64,000 nt of DNA, taken from contig NZ_JALDAX010000006.1 of the NCBI RefSeq assembly GCF_022698145.1, forward strand, positions 372,001 to 436,000, written 5' to 3'. Source of the stretch: Streptomyces spinosisporus (GTDB lineage: Bacteria > Actinomycetota > Actinomycetes > Streptomycetales > Streptomycetaceae). The notes beneath the pieces are model-generated. The model was not told where the DNA came from and searched no databases. It was given only the letters and a program-made list of their open reading frames with translations. The position numbers and the translations under genes were made by a program. This document shows positions 8,368 to 15,673 of this stretch, one piece after another. Every line of letters starts with the position of its first letter. Position 1 is the first letter of the stretch.

Positions 8368-9396
8368 TCAGCCGCGCGGGAGGCGCGCCGCGACGTACTC
8401 GGTCAGGTCGAGGAGCCGGTTGGTGTAGCCCCACTCGTTGTCGTACCAGCCGAAGACCTTGACCAGTTCCCCGTTCGCCTGGGTCAGCGGGGCGTCCAGG
8501 ACGCAGGACGCGGGATCGCCGACGACGTCGCGGGAGACGATCGGGGCGTCGGAGACCCGCAGCACCCCCTTCAGCGGTCCCTCGGCGGCCTCCCGGTAGG
8601 CGGCGTTCACCTCGTCCGCGGTGACGTGCCTGCCCAGGACGACACCGAGGTCGGTCAGGGAACCGTCCTCGACGGGCACCCGCACGGCGATACCGTCCAG
8701 GGTGCCGGCCAGTTCGGGCAGGACGAGGCCGACCGCGCGGGCGGCGCCCGTGCTGGTGGGAATGATGTTGACGGCGGCGCTGCGACCGCGGCGCAGGTCC
8801 TTGTGCGGGCCGTCCAGGACGACCTGGTCGTTGGTGTAGCCGTGGATGGTGGTCATCAAGCCCTTGACGATGCCGAAGCGCTCGTGGAGCACCTTCACCA
8901 TGGGGGCCACGCAGTTGGTGGTGCAGGAGGCGTTGGAGACGACGTGGTCGGTGTCCGGGTCGTAGGTGCTTTCGTTGACGCCCATGACGAGGGTCGCGTC
9001 GACGTCCTTGCCCGGCACGGACAGCAGCACCTTGCGGGCGCCCGCCTTCAGATGTGCTCCGGCCTGCTCGCGGGTGCGGAAGCGGCCGGTGGACTCGATG
9101 ACGACGTCCACGCCGTACTCGCCCCAGGCGAGCGAGGCCGGGTCGCGTTCGGCGGTCACGGCGACTCGGTGGCCGTCGACCGTGAGGGAGTTCCCGTCGT
9201 GCTCGACGGTGCGGTGCAGCCGTCCGTAGGTCGAGTCGAACTCCAGCAGATGGGCCAGCGTCGCCGGCGAGGTGATGTCGTTGACCGCCACGACCTCGAT
9301 CGGTGTGCCGGTGCCGTTCTGCGCCCGCTCCAGCACGCAGCGCAGGTAGTTGCGTCCGATGCGGCCGAAACCGTTGATGCCCACGCGTACGGTCAT
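8368..9396 (-). CDS. gap: Glyceraldehyde-3-phosphate dehydrogenase, type I
   Basis: A 342-residue GAPDH with the Rossmann motif GINGFGRIGR at the N-terminus, the Asp in VAVNDI expected for NAD preference, and the catalytic SNASCTTNC motif. The C-terminal WYDNEWGYTNR is canonical. It converts glyceraldehyde 3-phosphate to 1,3-bisphosphoglycerate in glycolysis. Unusually it lies between the response regulator and its putative kinase, all on the same strand (gaps 118 and 122 bp), and it has its own upstream box. This suggests a stress-induced second glycolytic GAPDH rather than the housekeeping copy. Confidence 0.93.
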   Translation of the reverse strand: MTVRVGINGFGRIGRNYLRCVLERAQNGTGTPIEVVAVNDITSPATLAHLLEFDSTYGRLHRTVEHDGNSLTVDGHRVAVTAERDPASLAWGEYGVDVVIESTGRFRTREQAGAHLKAGARKVLLSVPGKDVDATLVMGVNESTYDPDTDHVVSNASCTTNCVAPMVKVLHERFGIVKGLMTTIHGYTNDQVVLDGPHKDLRRGRSAAVNIIPTSTGAARAVGLVLPELAGTLDGIAVRVPVEDGSLTDLGVVLGRHVTADEVNAAYREAAEGPLKGVLRVSDAPIVSRDVVGDPASCVLDAPLTQANGELVKVFGWYDNEWGYTNRLLDLTEYVAARLPRG

Positions 9397-9497
9397 GTCC
9401 TTCGCCCTCCCGGTCGTCGCCCGGCATGTGTCCGGGGTCTGCCGCCAGCCTGCGGACCGCGGGGCTTGCGGGGCTTGGGCCGGACGGGGGCGATCCG

Positions 9498-9511
9498 AGG
9501 CCGTTCGGTCC
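9498..9511 (-). promoter_or_regulatory. Putative OsdR box upstream of gap
   Basis: AGGCCGTTCGGTCC, a near-palindrome with 10 of 12 matches to GGGCCGNNCGGCCC, lies 102 to 115 bp upstream of the GAPDH start, in the gap behind the response regulator gene. Confidence 0.5.
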
Positions 9512-9514
9512 GTG

Positions 9515-10207
9515 TCAGCGGCCTTCGTGCCGCTGCCGGTCCTGGGCCTGGGTGGCGATCACCGCGGCCTGGATGCGCCGTTCCACGCCGAGTTTGGCCA
9601 GGAGGCGGGAGATGTGGTTCTTCACTGTTTTCTCGGCGAGGTAGAGCCGCCGGCCGATCTGCCGGTTGGTCAGGCCCTCGCCGATCAGAGCGAGGATCTC
9701 CCGCTCCCGGGGGGTCAGGCCCGGCAGTGCCTCCGGCTCCTCCTGCTGCTCCTTGCCTTCGCGCAGCCTGGCCATCAGCTTCGTGGTGGCGCTCGGGTCG
9801 AGCAGCGACTGGCCGGAGGCGACCGTACGCACCGCCGACACCAGGTCCGTGCCCTGGATCTGCTTCAGGACGTAGCCGGACGCGCCGGCCATGATCGAGT
9901 CCAGCAGGGCGTCCTCGTCGTCGAACGAGGTCAGCATGAGACAGGCCAGCTCGGGCAGGCGGGAGCGCAGGTCCCGGCAGAGCGTCACGCCGTCACCGTC
10001 GGGCAGCCGTACGTCGAGCACGGCCACCTGCGGGCGCAGCGCCGGGACGCGGACCGTGGCCTGCTCGACCGTGTCGGCCTCGCCGACCACGGTGATGTCC
10101 GGCTCGTCCTCCAGGAGTTCGCGCACTCCTCGCCGTACCACTTCGTGGTCGTCCAGCAGGAAGACCCGGATCGGGTTGTCCGGGCCCGGCCGCTCTCCGT
10201 CCGCCAT
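9515..10207 (-). CDS. osdR: DevR/OsdR-like NarL-family response regulator
   Basis: A 230-residue receiver plus LuxR-type HTH regulator. The acidic pocket DDHE is at residues 19-22 and the phosphoacceptor is Asp65 in VLDVRLPDGDG; the conserved Thr and Lys lie in MLTSFDDE and YVLKQIQGTDL. The C-terminal HTH (LTPREREILALIGEGLTNRQI) includes KTVKNHISRLLAKLG, very like the DevR recognition helix region. Orthology to S. coelicolor OsdR is inferred from architecture and the island context. A box 61 to 74 bp upstream suggests autoregulation, and it faces a divergent split-barrel gene that has a perfect box. Confidence 0.88.
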   Translation of the reverse strand: MADGERPGPDNPIRVFLLDDHEVVRRGVRELLEDEPDITVVGEADTVEQATVRVPALRPQVAVLDVRLPDGDGVTLCRDLRSRLPELACLMLTSFDDEDALLDSIMAGASGYVLKQIQGTDLVSAVRTVASGQSLLDPSATTKLMARLREGKEQQEEPEALPGLTPREREILALIGEGLTNRQIGRRLYLAEKTVKNHISRLLAKLGVERRIQAAVIATQAQDRQRHEGR

Positions 10208-10267
10208 CGGATGCTCCTTCTCCCGCGCTCCGCGCCGGATCCCTGCACCGGCACCGGTACCCGCGCG

Positions 10268-10281
10268 GGCCGGTCGGTACC
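10268..10281 (-). promoter_or_regulatory. Putative autoregulatory OsdR box
   Basis: GGGCCGGTCGGTAC, 10 of 12 matches, 61 bp upstream of the response regulator start codon. Confidence 0.5.
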
Positions 10282-10375
10282 GGTCCTCGTGCGTGTGTCC
10301 TTTCCGCTACCCGTCTCGTCCCCTGTCACGCCCCGTGCCGTCAACGCGTCGTCAGAGCCGACCGGACGTGGACAG

Positions 10376-10389
10376 GGGCCGAACGGCCC
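10376..10389 (+). promoter_or_regulatory. Putative OsdR box in divergent region
   Basis: A perfect 14-mer GGGCCGAACGGCCC extended to 18 bp of symmetry outside the central AA (10374-10391). It is 73 to 86 bp upstream of the split-barrel gene at 10462 and could also serve the divergent response regulator. Confidence 0.7.
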
Positions 10390-10461
10390 CTGACGGCGTG
10401 CACCGCGGTGCGTTCCAATGATCGTCAGACGCGAGCCGCCGACCCGTACGGAAAAACCGCC

Positions 10462-10926
10462 ATGCGCCACGTCCACCCAGCCCCCGTGGGGCCGCGCCGG
10501 AGCATCGAGCTCGACAGGAGCGAAGCGATGCGTCTGCTCGGCAGCGTGTCCCTGGGCCGGGTCGTCTTCACCAGGCACGCCCTGCCGACCATCCGGCCTG
10601 TCAACCATGTGCTGGACAACGGCGACATCGTCATCCGCACCCACGAGGGCGCGGCCTTGACCTCCCGCGCCCGTGAGGCCGCCGACCCGGGCGTGGTCGT
10701 GGCCTACGAGGCCGACGCCATCGACCCGGCCACCCACCTCGGCTGGAGCGTCGTGGCCACCGGGTACGCACAGCTGGTGACGGACCCGAAGGAGCTGGCC
10801 CGCTTCCTGTTGCTGCTGCATCCCTGGGTGCAGCAGACCATGGACTACGCCGTCCGTATCCGGCCCGATCTGGTCACCGGCATCCGCCTCGTGGACGCGG
10901 AGGGGAACCGGTCGGAGGCCGGCTGA
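10462..10926 (+). CDS. Pyridoxamine 5'-phosphate oxidase-like split-barrel protein
   Basis: A 154-residue flavin-reductase/PNPOx-like protein. The pattern LLGSVSLGRVVFTRHALPTIRPVN followed by a GAALTSRAREA helix and FEADAID-like strand (YEADAIDPATHLGWSVVATG) is characteristic of the group that binds FMN, F420 or haem; mycobacterial DosR-regulon members of this fold include Rv2466-neighbour and Rv3129-type proteins in my recollection. The substrate is unknown. ATG at 10462 was chosen as the nearest start before the domain; no strong ribosome site is visible. It is divergent from the response regulator and carries a perfect box upstream. Confidence 0.8.
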   Translation: MRHVHPAPVGPRRSIELDRSEAMRLLGSVSLGRVVFTRHALPTIRPVNHVLDNGDIVIRTHEGAALTSRAREAADPGVVVAYEADAIDPATHLGWSVVATGYAQLVTDPKELARFLLLLHPWVQQTMDYAVRIRPDLVTGIRLVDAEGNRSEAG

Positions 10927-10943
10927 GACGAACCGCTCCCGCC

Positions 10944-10957
10944 GGGACCGTTGGCCT
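10944..10957 (+). promoter_or_regulatory. Putative OsdR box upstream of DUF4389 gene
   Basis: GGGACCGTTGGCCT matches the mycobacterial-style half-site arrangement GGGAC-N4-GGCCY. It lies 107 to 120 bp upstream of the DUF4389 gene. Confidence 0.5.
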
Positions 10958-11063
10958 CGGGACCCACCCCCAACGACCCTCGCACGGCCCGGCGCACGGC
11001 GGCCACGCTGGACTCGGGCCCAGGTCGCCGCCGCGGCGCCACGGGCCGAAGGAGTTGATCGCC

Positions 11064-11729
11064 ATGACGACCCTGGCGAGCGCGCCGGACCGACCCGTGC
11101 GCGTCAACGCGGTGCTCGACCCGCAGCTCTCCCGCTGGCTGTGGCTGGTGAAGTGGATTCTGGTGATCCCCCACTATGTGGTGCTGTTCTTCCTCTGGAT
11201 CGCCTTCACCCTGGTCAGCGTGGTCGCGTTGTTCGGCATCCTGTTCACCGAGCGCTATCCACGAACCCTCTTCGACTTCAACCTCGGCGTCCTGCGCTGG
11301 AGTTGGCGGGTCGCCTACTACTCGTACGGCGCCCTGGGCACGGATCGGTATCCGCCGTTCAGCCTGGGCGAGGAGCCCGACTACCCCGCGCGACTGGACA
11401 TCGCCTATCCCGAACGGCTCTCCCGGGGGCTGGTGCTGGTGAAGTGGTGGCTGCTGGCCATTCCCCACTACATCGTCATCGGGTTCTTCCTCGGCGGCTA
11501 CCACTTCGGCTGGTGGGACGGCGGCCTGGTCGCCGTGCTGGCGGTGATCGCGGGGGTGACGCTGGCCTTCACCGAGAAGTACCCCCGGAGCCTGTTCGAC
11601 CTGATCCTCGGGCTCAACCGATGGGTGCTGCGGGTGGCCGCCTATGCGGGCCTGATGACGGACGTCTATCCGCCGTTCCGTCTCGACATGGGCGGAAGCG
11701 AGCCCCACGAGCCGCAGGACCAGGCATGA
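11064..11729 (+). CDS. DUF4389 membrane protein with duplicated domain
   Basis: A 221-residue integral membrane protein containing two copies of a DUF4389 unit. Each repeat begins with a strand-rich motif and the conserved LVKWxLxIPHY (residues about 32 and 122), then a membrane pair and a TERYPRTLFDFNLGVLRW or TEKYPRSLFDLILGLNRW motif ending YPPF. Function is unknown; the family is common in actinobacteria. ATG at 11064 follows AAGGAG at 9 nt spacing. The stop overlaps the next start as ATGA, so the two proteins are probably translationally coupled and may act together in the membrane. Confidence 0.85.
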   Translation: MTTLASAPDRPVRVNAVLDPQLSRWLWLVKWILVIPHYVVLFFLWIAFTLVSVVALFGILFTERYPRTLFDFNLGVLRWSWRVAYYSYGALGTDRYPPFSLGEEPDYPARLDIAYPERLSRGLVLVKWWLLAIPHYIVIGFFLGGYHFGWWDGGLVAVLAVIAGVTLAFTEKYPRSLFDLILGLNRWVLRVAAYAGLMTDVYPPFRLDMGGSEPHEPQDQA

Positions 11730-12112
11730 TCACCCTGCTGGTGGCGGCCTTCCTCGTCGTGCACGGGCTGCTGCATCCCGGAGTGTGGACGGCGCCGCAG
11801 CAGCGGGCCGACGGCGCCGCGGCACCGTTCACTCCCGGGCATTCGTGGCTGCTGACGTCCGCGGGTGTGTCCACGACGTCGGCCGCCACGGCGGCGCTCA
11901 CGCTGGCCTGGTGGACGGCCGTGGTGTACGTGGTGGCCGGCTCCGGGGTGGCGGCAGGCGCCGGATGGTGGCCGACGGCCGCCCTCGTCGCCGCGTCGAG
12001 CGGCCTGGTACTCAAGGCGGTCTGGTTCGACCCGTGGCTCAGTGTGGGCGTGCTGCTGGACCTGGGCGTGATCGCCGCGGTGGCCTGTTCCTGGCCCGCT
12101 TCCCTTTACTGA
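11726..12112 (+). CDS. Hydrophobic membrane protein coupled to DUF4389
   Basis: A 128-residue protein with about four hydrophobic segments: residues 1-15 (MITLLVAAFLVVHGLLH), roughly 45-70, 75-95 and 100-125. I do not recognise a named domain beyond a generic small membrane protein. The start codon overlaps the DUF4389 stop by 4 bp (ATGA), which argues for coupled expression and a common membrane role. It is preceded by the dormancy-type box of the DUF4389 gene. Confidence 0.75.
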   Translation: MITLLVAAFLVVHGLLHPGVWTAPQQRADGAAAPFTPGHSWLLTSAGVSTTSAATAALTLAWWTAVVYVVAGSGVAAGAGWWPTAALVAASSGLVLKAVWFDPWLSVGVLLDLGVIAAVACSWPASLY

Positions 12113-12172
12113 GCGTCCACCGCAGCGTCTTGCGCGCGTTCACTTCGGCAGCGGTCCGGCCAGGGACGCCAC

Positions 12173-12186
12173 GGGCCGTTCGGCCC
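12173..12186 (+). promoter_or_regulatory. Putative OsdR box upstream of small membrane gene
   Basis: GGGCCGTTCGGCCC, matching all 12 defined positions, 100 to 113 bp upstream of the small gene at 12286. Confidence 0.65.
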
Positions 12187-12285
12187 TCGGAGTGCCTAAG
12201 CAGCCTCTGCTCCCCGCTTCCGCGGCGGCCGACGCTGACAGTGACCGCCCGCCGGGCGGACCTGGCCGGGTCGAGGACCGATGTC

Positions 12286-12531
12286 ATGACTGCTGTCGTT
12301 GTTGTGCTCCAACTGCTCATTCTCGCGGGCGCGTTGTACGACACCGTCCGCCTTCTGGCACCGGCCGGGCGCCGACGCCGGCCGTGCTCCCGGCTCCGCC
12401 GGCGTCGCCTCGCGCCGGAGGCGGCCGAGCGGCAGCTGGTGGCGCAGCGGCTGCACGGTCTGATCGGTGCGGCGGCCTATCGCGAGAGCATGGCTGCGCT
12501 CGCGAACGGGCGGCGCCCGGATGTGAGATGA
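12286..12531 (+). CDS. Small single-pass membrane protein
   Basis: An 81-residue protein: one N-terminal hydrophobic segment (MTAVVVVLQLLILAGALYD), then a short Arg-rich linker and a helical cytoplasmic tail ending in AAAYRESMAALANG. No family is recognised. ATG at 12286 opens directly on the membrane segment; a GTG at 12241 in frame would add 15 residues. The perfect box about 100 bp upstream suggests membership in the island regulon, which is the main reason to believe the gene is real. Confidence 0.6.
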   Translation: MTAVVVVLQLLILAGALYDTVRLLAPAGRRRRPCSRLRRRRLAPEAAERQLVAQRLHGLIGAAAYRESMAALANGRRPDVR

Positions 12532-12546
12532 CCCGGGTTCGGGCAA

Positions 12547-12560
12547 GGGCCGAACGGCCC
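12547..12560 (+). promoter_or_regulatory. Orphan putative OsdR box
   Basis: GGGCCGAACGGCCC, identical to the core upstream of the split-barrel gene at 10462, yet it is not followed by a recognised coding sequence in either direction. Confidence 0.55.
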
Positions 12561-12733
12561 GCAGACAGGTCTGGTCAACCCTCCTCTCGGCATGGCCGGA
12601 GAGTGATCCTTGAATCAGGCGCGGAGGCCGCCGACGGATCCGCGAGGAGTTCCCCCGTCCCCCACCGGAGACGGCGCCGCGCCAGGGGGACGGCCCCCGT
12701 GGAGGAGCCGTGGCCGCGCGTGGGTCGTCGGCC

Positions 12734-12767
12734 ACGGGTCCGCGCGACCCACACCGCGCGGACCCGT
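12734..12767. terminator. Hairpin, probable bidirectional terminator
   Basis: Arms 12734-12746 and 12755-12767 are perfectly complementary (13 bp, starting ACGGGTCC) around an 8-nt loop. No T-run follows, as is common in streptomycete terminators. It lies about 100 bp beyond the narK stop codon and 200 bp beyond the small membrane gene. Confidence 0.6.
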
Positions 12768-12868
12768 CCCCCGCCGATCGCGTGCACAGGGGCCGCCACG
12801 GTCCGCATGTGCCGTCACGATCCTCATGTGCCGGCGGCCGCGGCGAACCCCATGCGTGCGTCCGACGC

Positions 12869-14116
12869 TCAGCCGGCCTGCTCGGCCGGGCGCCGCCGGA
12901 CGACCGTCCTGCGCACGCCGGTGCCGGTGAAGGCCAGGGCGGCTGCCGCCACGACCGCGAGGAGGACCAGCCCCAGGGCGTACGAGCCCGTGGCCCCGTA
13001 CACCGACCCCATCACCAGCGGCGGCACGAACCCGCCCAGGCCGCCCGCGGCGCCGACGACACCGGTGACGGAGCCGACCTTGCCCGCCGGGACCAGGAGC
13101 GCGACGAGCGCGAACACCGCGCCGCTGGCGGCGCCGAGCGCGGCGGCCATGACCAGGCAGGCGAGGGTGCCCAAGGGCACGAGCGACGGCGGAAAGGACT
13201 GGAGCACGGCACCACCGACCACGACCGTCAGGGCCACGCCCAGTACCCGCACGGGACCGACGCGGTCCGCCAGCCAGCCGCCCACGGGTCGCATCGCCAC
13301 TGCGAGCAGCACGAACCCGGCCATGCGGTTCGCCGCGTCGGCCTGGGTGAGGCCGTAGCCGGTCTTGAGGTACGTCGGCAGGTAGACGGAGAAGGCGACG
13401 TAGCCGCCGAAGGCCACCGCGTACAGGGCGGTGGCCTGCCAGGTGATGCCGAGGCGCAGGGTGTCCGCCAGCCGGCGCGACAGCGCCTCGACGGGCACCG
13501 TGCGGCCCGGGGCGTCGCGCAGGAACAGGGCCGCGATCAGCGCGTACGCGAGGAGCACCGCGGCCGTGAGCAGGAAGGGGTCGGCCATGCCGTGGGCCTT
13601 TACCAGGTTCACGGTGGTCAGCGCGCTGATCGCGGTGCCGCCCATGCCCATGCCGAAGATGCCGATGGCCAGACCGCGCCGCTGTGGCGGGAACCACGCG
13701 TTCACGAAGGGGACGCCCACGGCGAACGCGGTGCCGCCGATGCCCAGGAAGAAGCCGCCCGCCAGCAGCGCGCCGAGTGAGGAGTGCCCGGCGAGTCCCA
13801 GGTAGAGCACCGGGATCACGGTGGCGGTGGAGACGAGCGGAAACATCACACGCCCGCCGTAGCGGTCGGTCAGCGCGCCGACCGGGATGCGGCCGAGGGA
13901 GCCGACCACGACCGGCACGGCCACCAGCAGCGACTGCTGGAAGGAGGTGAGCTGCAGGGTGTCCTTGAAGCGGGGGCCGAGCGGACTGAGCAGCGCCCAC
14001 GCCCAGAAGTTGACGGCGAATCCGACGGTGGCCAGGGCCAGCATCAGCCACGCCCTGGCGGACACGGCGGGCCGGTCGCCCTCGGTGCCGCTGCTCCTCG
14101 TCGACGGCTCGTACAT
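12869..14116 (-). CDS. narK: NarK-type nitrate/nitrite transporter (MFS)
   Basis: A 415-residue major facilitator with twelve predicted membrane segments and the NNP-family pattern: FWAWALLSPLGPRFKDTLQLTSFQQSLL in TM1 region, RIPVGALTDRYGG between TM2 and TM3, GIGGTAFAVGVPFVNAWFPPQRRGLAIGIFGMGMGG (the nitrate signature, TM5) and AAGGLGGFVPPLVMG (second signature, TM11). It imports nitrate or exports nitrite for NarGHI. ATG at 14116 follows GGAGGAG. A degenerate box-like sequence (14240-14253) lies further upstream. In S. coelicolor narK2 lies in the same island, as I recall. Confidence 0.92.
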   Translation of the reverse strand: MYEPSTRSSGTEGDRPAVSARAWLMLALATVGFAVNFWAWALLSPLGPRFKDTLQLTSFQQSLLVAVPVVVGSLGRIPVGALTDRYGGRVMFPLVSTATVIPVLYLGLAGHSSLGALLAGGFFLGIGGTAFAVGVPFVNAWFPPQRRGLAIGIFGMGMGGTAISALTTVNLVKAHGMADPFLLTAAVLLAYALIAALFLRDAPGRTVPVEALSRRLADTLRLGITWQATALYAVAFGGYVAFSVYLPTYLKTGYGLTQADAANRMAGFVLLAVAMRPVGGWLADRVGPVRVLGVALTVVVGGAVLQSFPPSLVPLGTLACLVMAAALGAASGAVFALVALLVPAGKVGSVTGVVGAAGGLGGFVPPLVMGSVYGATGSYALGLVLLAVVAAAALAFTGTGVRRTVVRRRPAEQAG

Positions 14117-14411
14117 GCCGTCTCCTCCTCTGCTCGCGGTGGTGCGGCCCCGGCATCGGCACAGGTCCGCAGGCTCCGGAGCGCGCGGCGCACCGGTGAT
14201 CCGCCGTCACTATCCGCTGCACGCACCCCTGGACACGCTGGGCCGACCTTCCTCCGCACCCGGTCCGGCAGTCCCGGTGCACCGGCCCGTTGGCACCTGG
14301 GCAGACGTCCGGCCGATCCGCAGGGGGTGCCGTTCAGGGACTTGCCATGGTGGGTCTGCCGCGAGGTACCGGGAGGCGACGATCGGCCGGCGCGTGCACC
14401 GGGACGCCATG

Positions 14412-15476
14412 TCACCCGCGTGTTCCCAGGCCCCGGCACACATGTCCGCCCTGCCGGAGGCGTGTCCGGCAGCCGCGGCGGACCGTCGCCGACCAGGCAC
14501 GGGCCACACCGGTGAGGAGCCGGGCGCGGCGCCCCGCGGCCGCGCGCGCCCGGCGAGCCACCCGGTTGAGGCGCGGACGGACCAGGCAGGGGTGATGCCC
14601 CCCGCTCCGGGGGACGACCACGACCGGGCACAAAGCGCGGTGCAACACGCCGTGCACGACCGAACCCGGCAGCAGGCCGGTGAAGCCACCGCTGCCCCGG
14701 AGGCCGACCACGAGACCGAGGGCGTCCATGGACTCGCGGGCCAGGACCTGCGCGGGGCGTCCGCGGACCACTTCCTGGCGCACTTCCACATCCCGGTACG
14801 TCGCCCGACGGCTCTCCACCATCTCCGACAGGAGCCCGCGGCACTCCCGCAGGGCGGCGTGCTCGTCCAGGACACCCAGCAGGGGTGGCTGCCACACGTA
14901 CAGCACCCGCAGCGCCGCGCGGTGCAGAGCCGCCTCGGCGAACGCCTGGTCGACGGCCGCCGCGGAGTGACGGCGGCCGTCCACACCGACGTCCACTCCG
15001 ACGACGAAGTGCCGTGACGGTCCTGCGGCCCGGCATGGTGGGCGCACGATCACCACCGGGCAGGCGGCGCGCGCGACGACCGCCGGTGCGACCGACGCCG
15101 TAGTGAAGCGCCCCTTTCGCCTGCTCGGTCGGCCTGAGCCCAGCACCACGGCGGCAGCCGTACGCGCCTCCCGCCGCAGGAGCGGCACGGGATCGTCCGC
15201 GGCGAGCTGCGCGCGGACCTCCAGCCGAGGATGACGGTCGGTGACGAAGGCGACCGCGTCTCGCAGGACGTGCTCCGCGAGTCGGCGCCGTTCGCGGACC
15301 GCGCCGTCCCCGAGGTGCCGGGCCGGCTTCCCGTCGGCCGGACGTCCCTGTCCGAGGACCAGGTGGAGAGGCGCCTCACGCCTGTCCGCCTCGTCGGCTC
15401 CCCAGGCGAGGACCAGATGGTGGGCCGGGCCCGGATCGACCCCGACCACGATCGGTGCGTGCCCGGATGCCGCCAT
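14412..15476 (-). CDS. Universal stress protein with Arg-rich C-terminal extension
   Basis: A 354-residue tandem Usp. Domain 1 has VVGVDPGPAHH and GSGRPSRRKGRFTTAS; domain 2 has VVGVDVGVDGRRHSAAA and GLRGSGGFTGLLPGSVVHGVLH followed by CPVVVVP at about residue 290. Usual family length is about 290; here a further 60 or so residues rich in Arg and Gly follow, which could be a frameshifted 3' end or a real extension. It is divergent from narG, sharing a perfect box at 15598-15611. Three imperfect 18-bp tandem repeats sit 12 bp upstream of the start codon, inside the expected leader. Confidence 0.85.
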   Translation of the reverse strand: MAASGHAPIVVGVDPGPAHHLVLAWGADEADRREAPLHLVLGQGRPADGKPARHLGDGAVRERRRLAEHVLRDAVAFVTDRHPRLEVRAQLAADDPVPLLRREARTAAAVVLGSGRPSRRKGRFTTASVAPAVVARAACPVVIVRPPCRAAGPSRHFVVGVDVGVDGRRHSAAAVDQAFAEAALHRAALRVLYVWQPPLLGVLDEHAALRECRGLLSEMVESRRATYRDVEVRQEVVRGRPAQVLARESMDALGLVVGLRGSGGFTGLLPGSVVHGVLHRALCPVVVVPRSGGHHPCLVRPRLNRVARRARAAAGRRARLLTGVARAWSATVRRGCRTRLRQGGHVCRGLGTRG

Positions 15477-15487
15477 CGTCCGCCCCG

Positions 15488-15559
15488 TACTCGACTACCG
15501 CTCCGTACTCGACTACTGCTCCGAACTCGACCCCCGCTCCCTGCTCGTCTCCGCACACC
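15488..15559. repeat. Tandem 18-bp repeats in the usp leader
   Basis: Units begin at 15488, 15506 and 15524 (TACTCGACTACCGCTCCG and two variants) with a decayed fourth unit at 15542. They start 12 bp upstream of the Usp start codon, so they would lie in its mRNA leader or promoter. Confidence 0.7.
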
Positions 15560-15597
15560 ACCCGTGCCGAGTTTGCTCGTGCAGGCGGGCGCCGGTA

Positions 15598-15611
15598 GGG
15601 CCGTTCGGCCC
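15598..15611 (+). promoter_or_regulatory. Putative OsdR box upstream of narG
   Basis: GGGCCGTTCGGCCC, all 12 positions match, 63 to 76 bp upstream of narG and about 120 bp upstream of the divergent usp. Confidence 0.7.
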
Positions 15612-15673
15612 CCCCCTTCCGAGGTCGCCCGGCCTCGGGTACTCCCGTCTGCCGCCGCCTACTGTCCGGTGCC

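Larger units (their letters stand above)
12532..12868. other. Intergenic region with an orphan box and a hairpin
   Basis: About 337 bp between the small membrane gene and the convergent narK. It holds a perfect regulatory box right after the upstream stop codon and, about 170 bp on, a perfect 13-bp stem. No protein frame with a good ribosome site lies between them, so a box-controlled noncoding transcript is conceivable (see findings). Confidence 0.45.

Noticed and set aside
14240..14253. GGGCCGACCTTCCT as a regulatory box for narK
   Set aside because: Only about 9 of 12 positions match and it is 124 bp or more upstream, so it was not listed as a site, though narK probably belongs to the regulon.
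15488..15559. Short tandem repeats considered as a CRISPR array
   Set aside because: Units are contiguous with no spacers, only about three copies, and there is no cas gene in the window.
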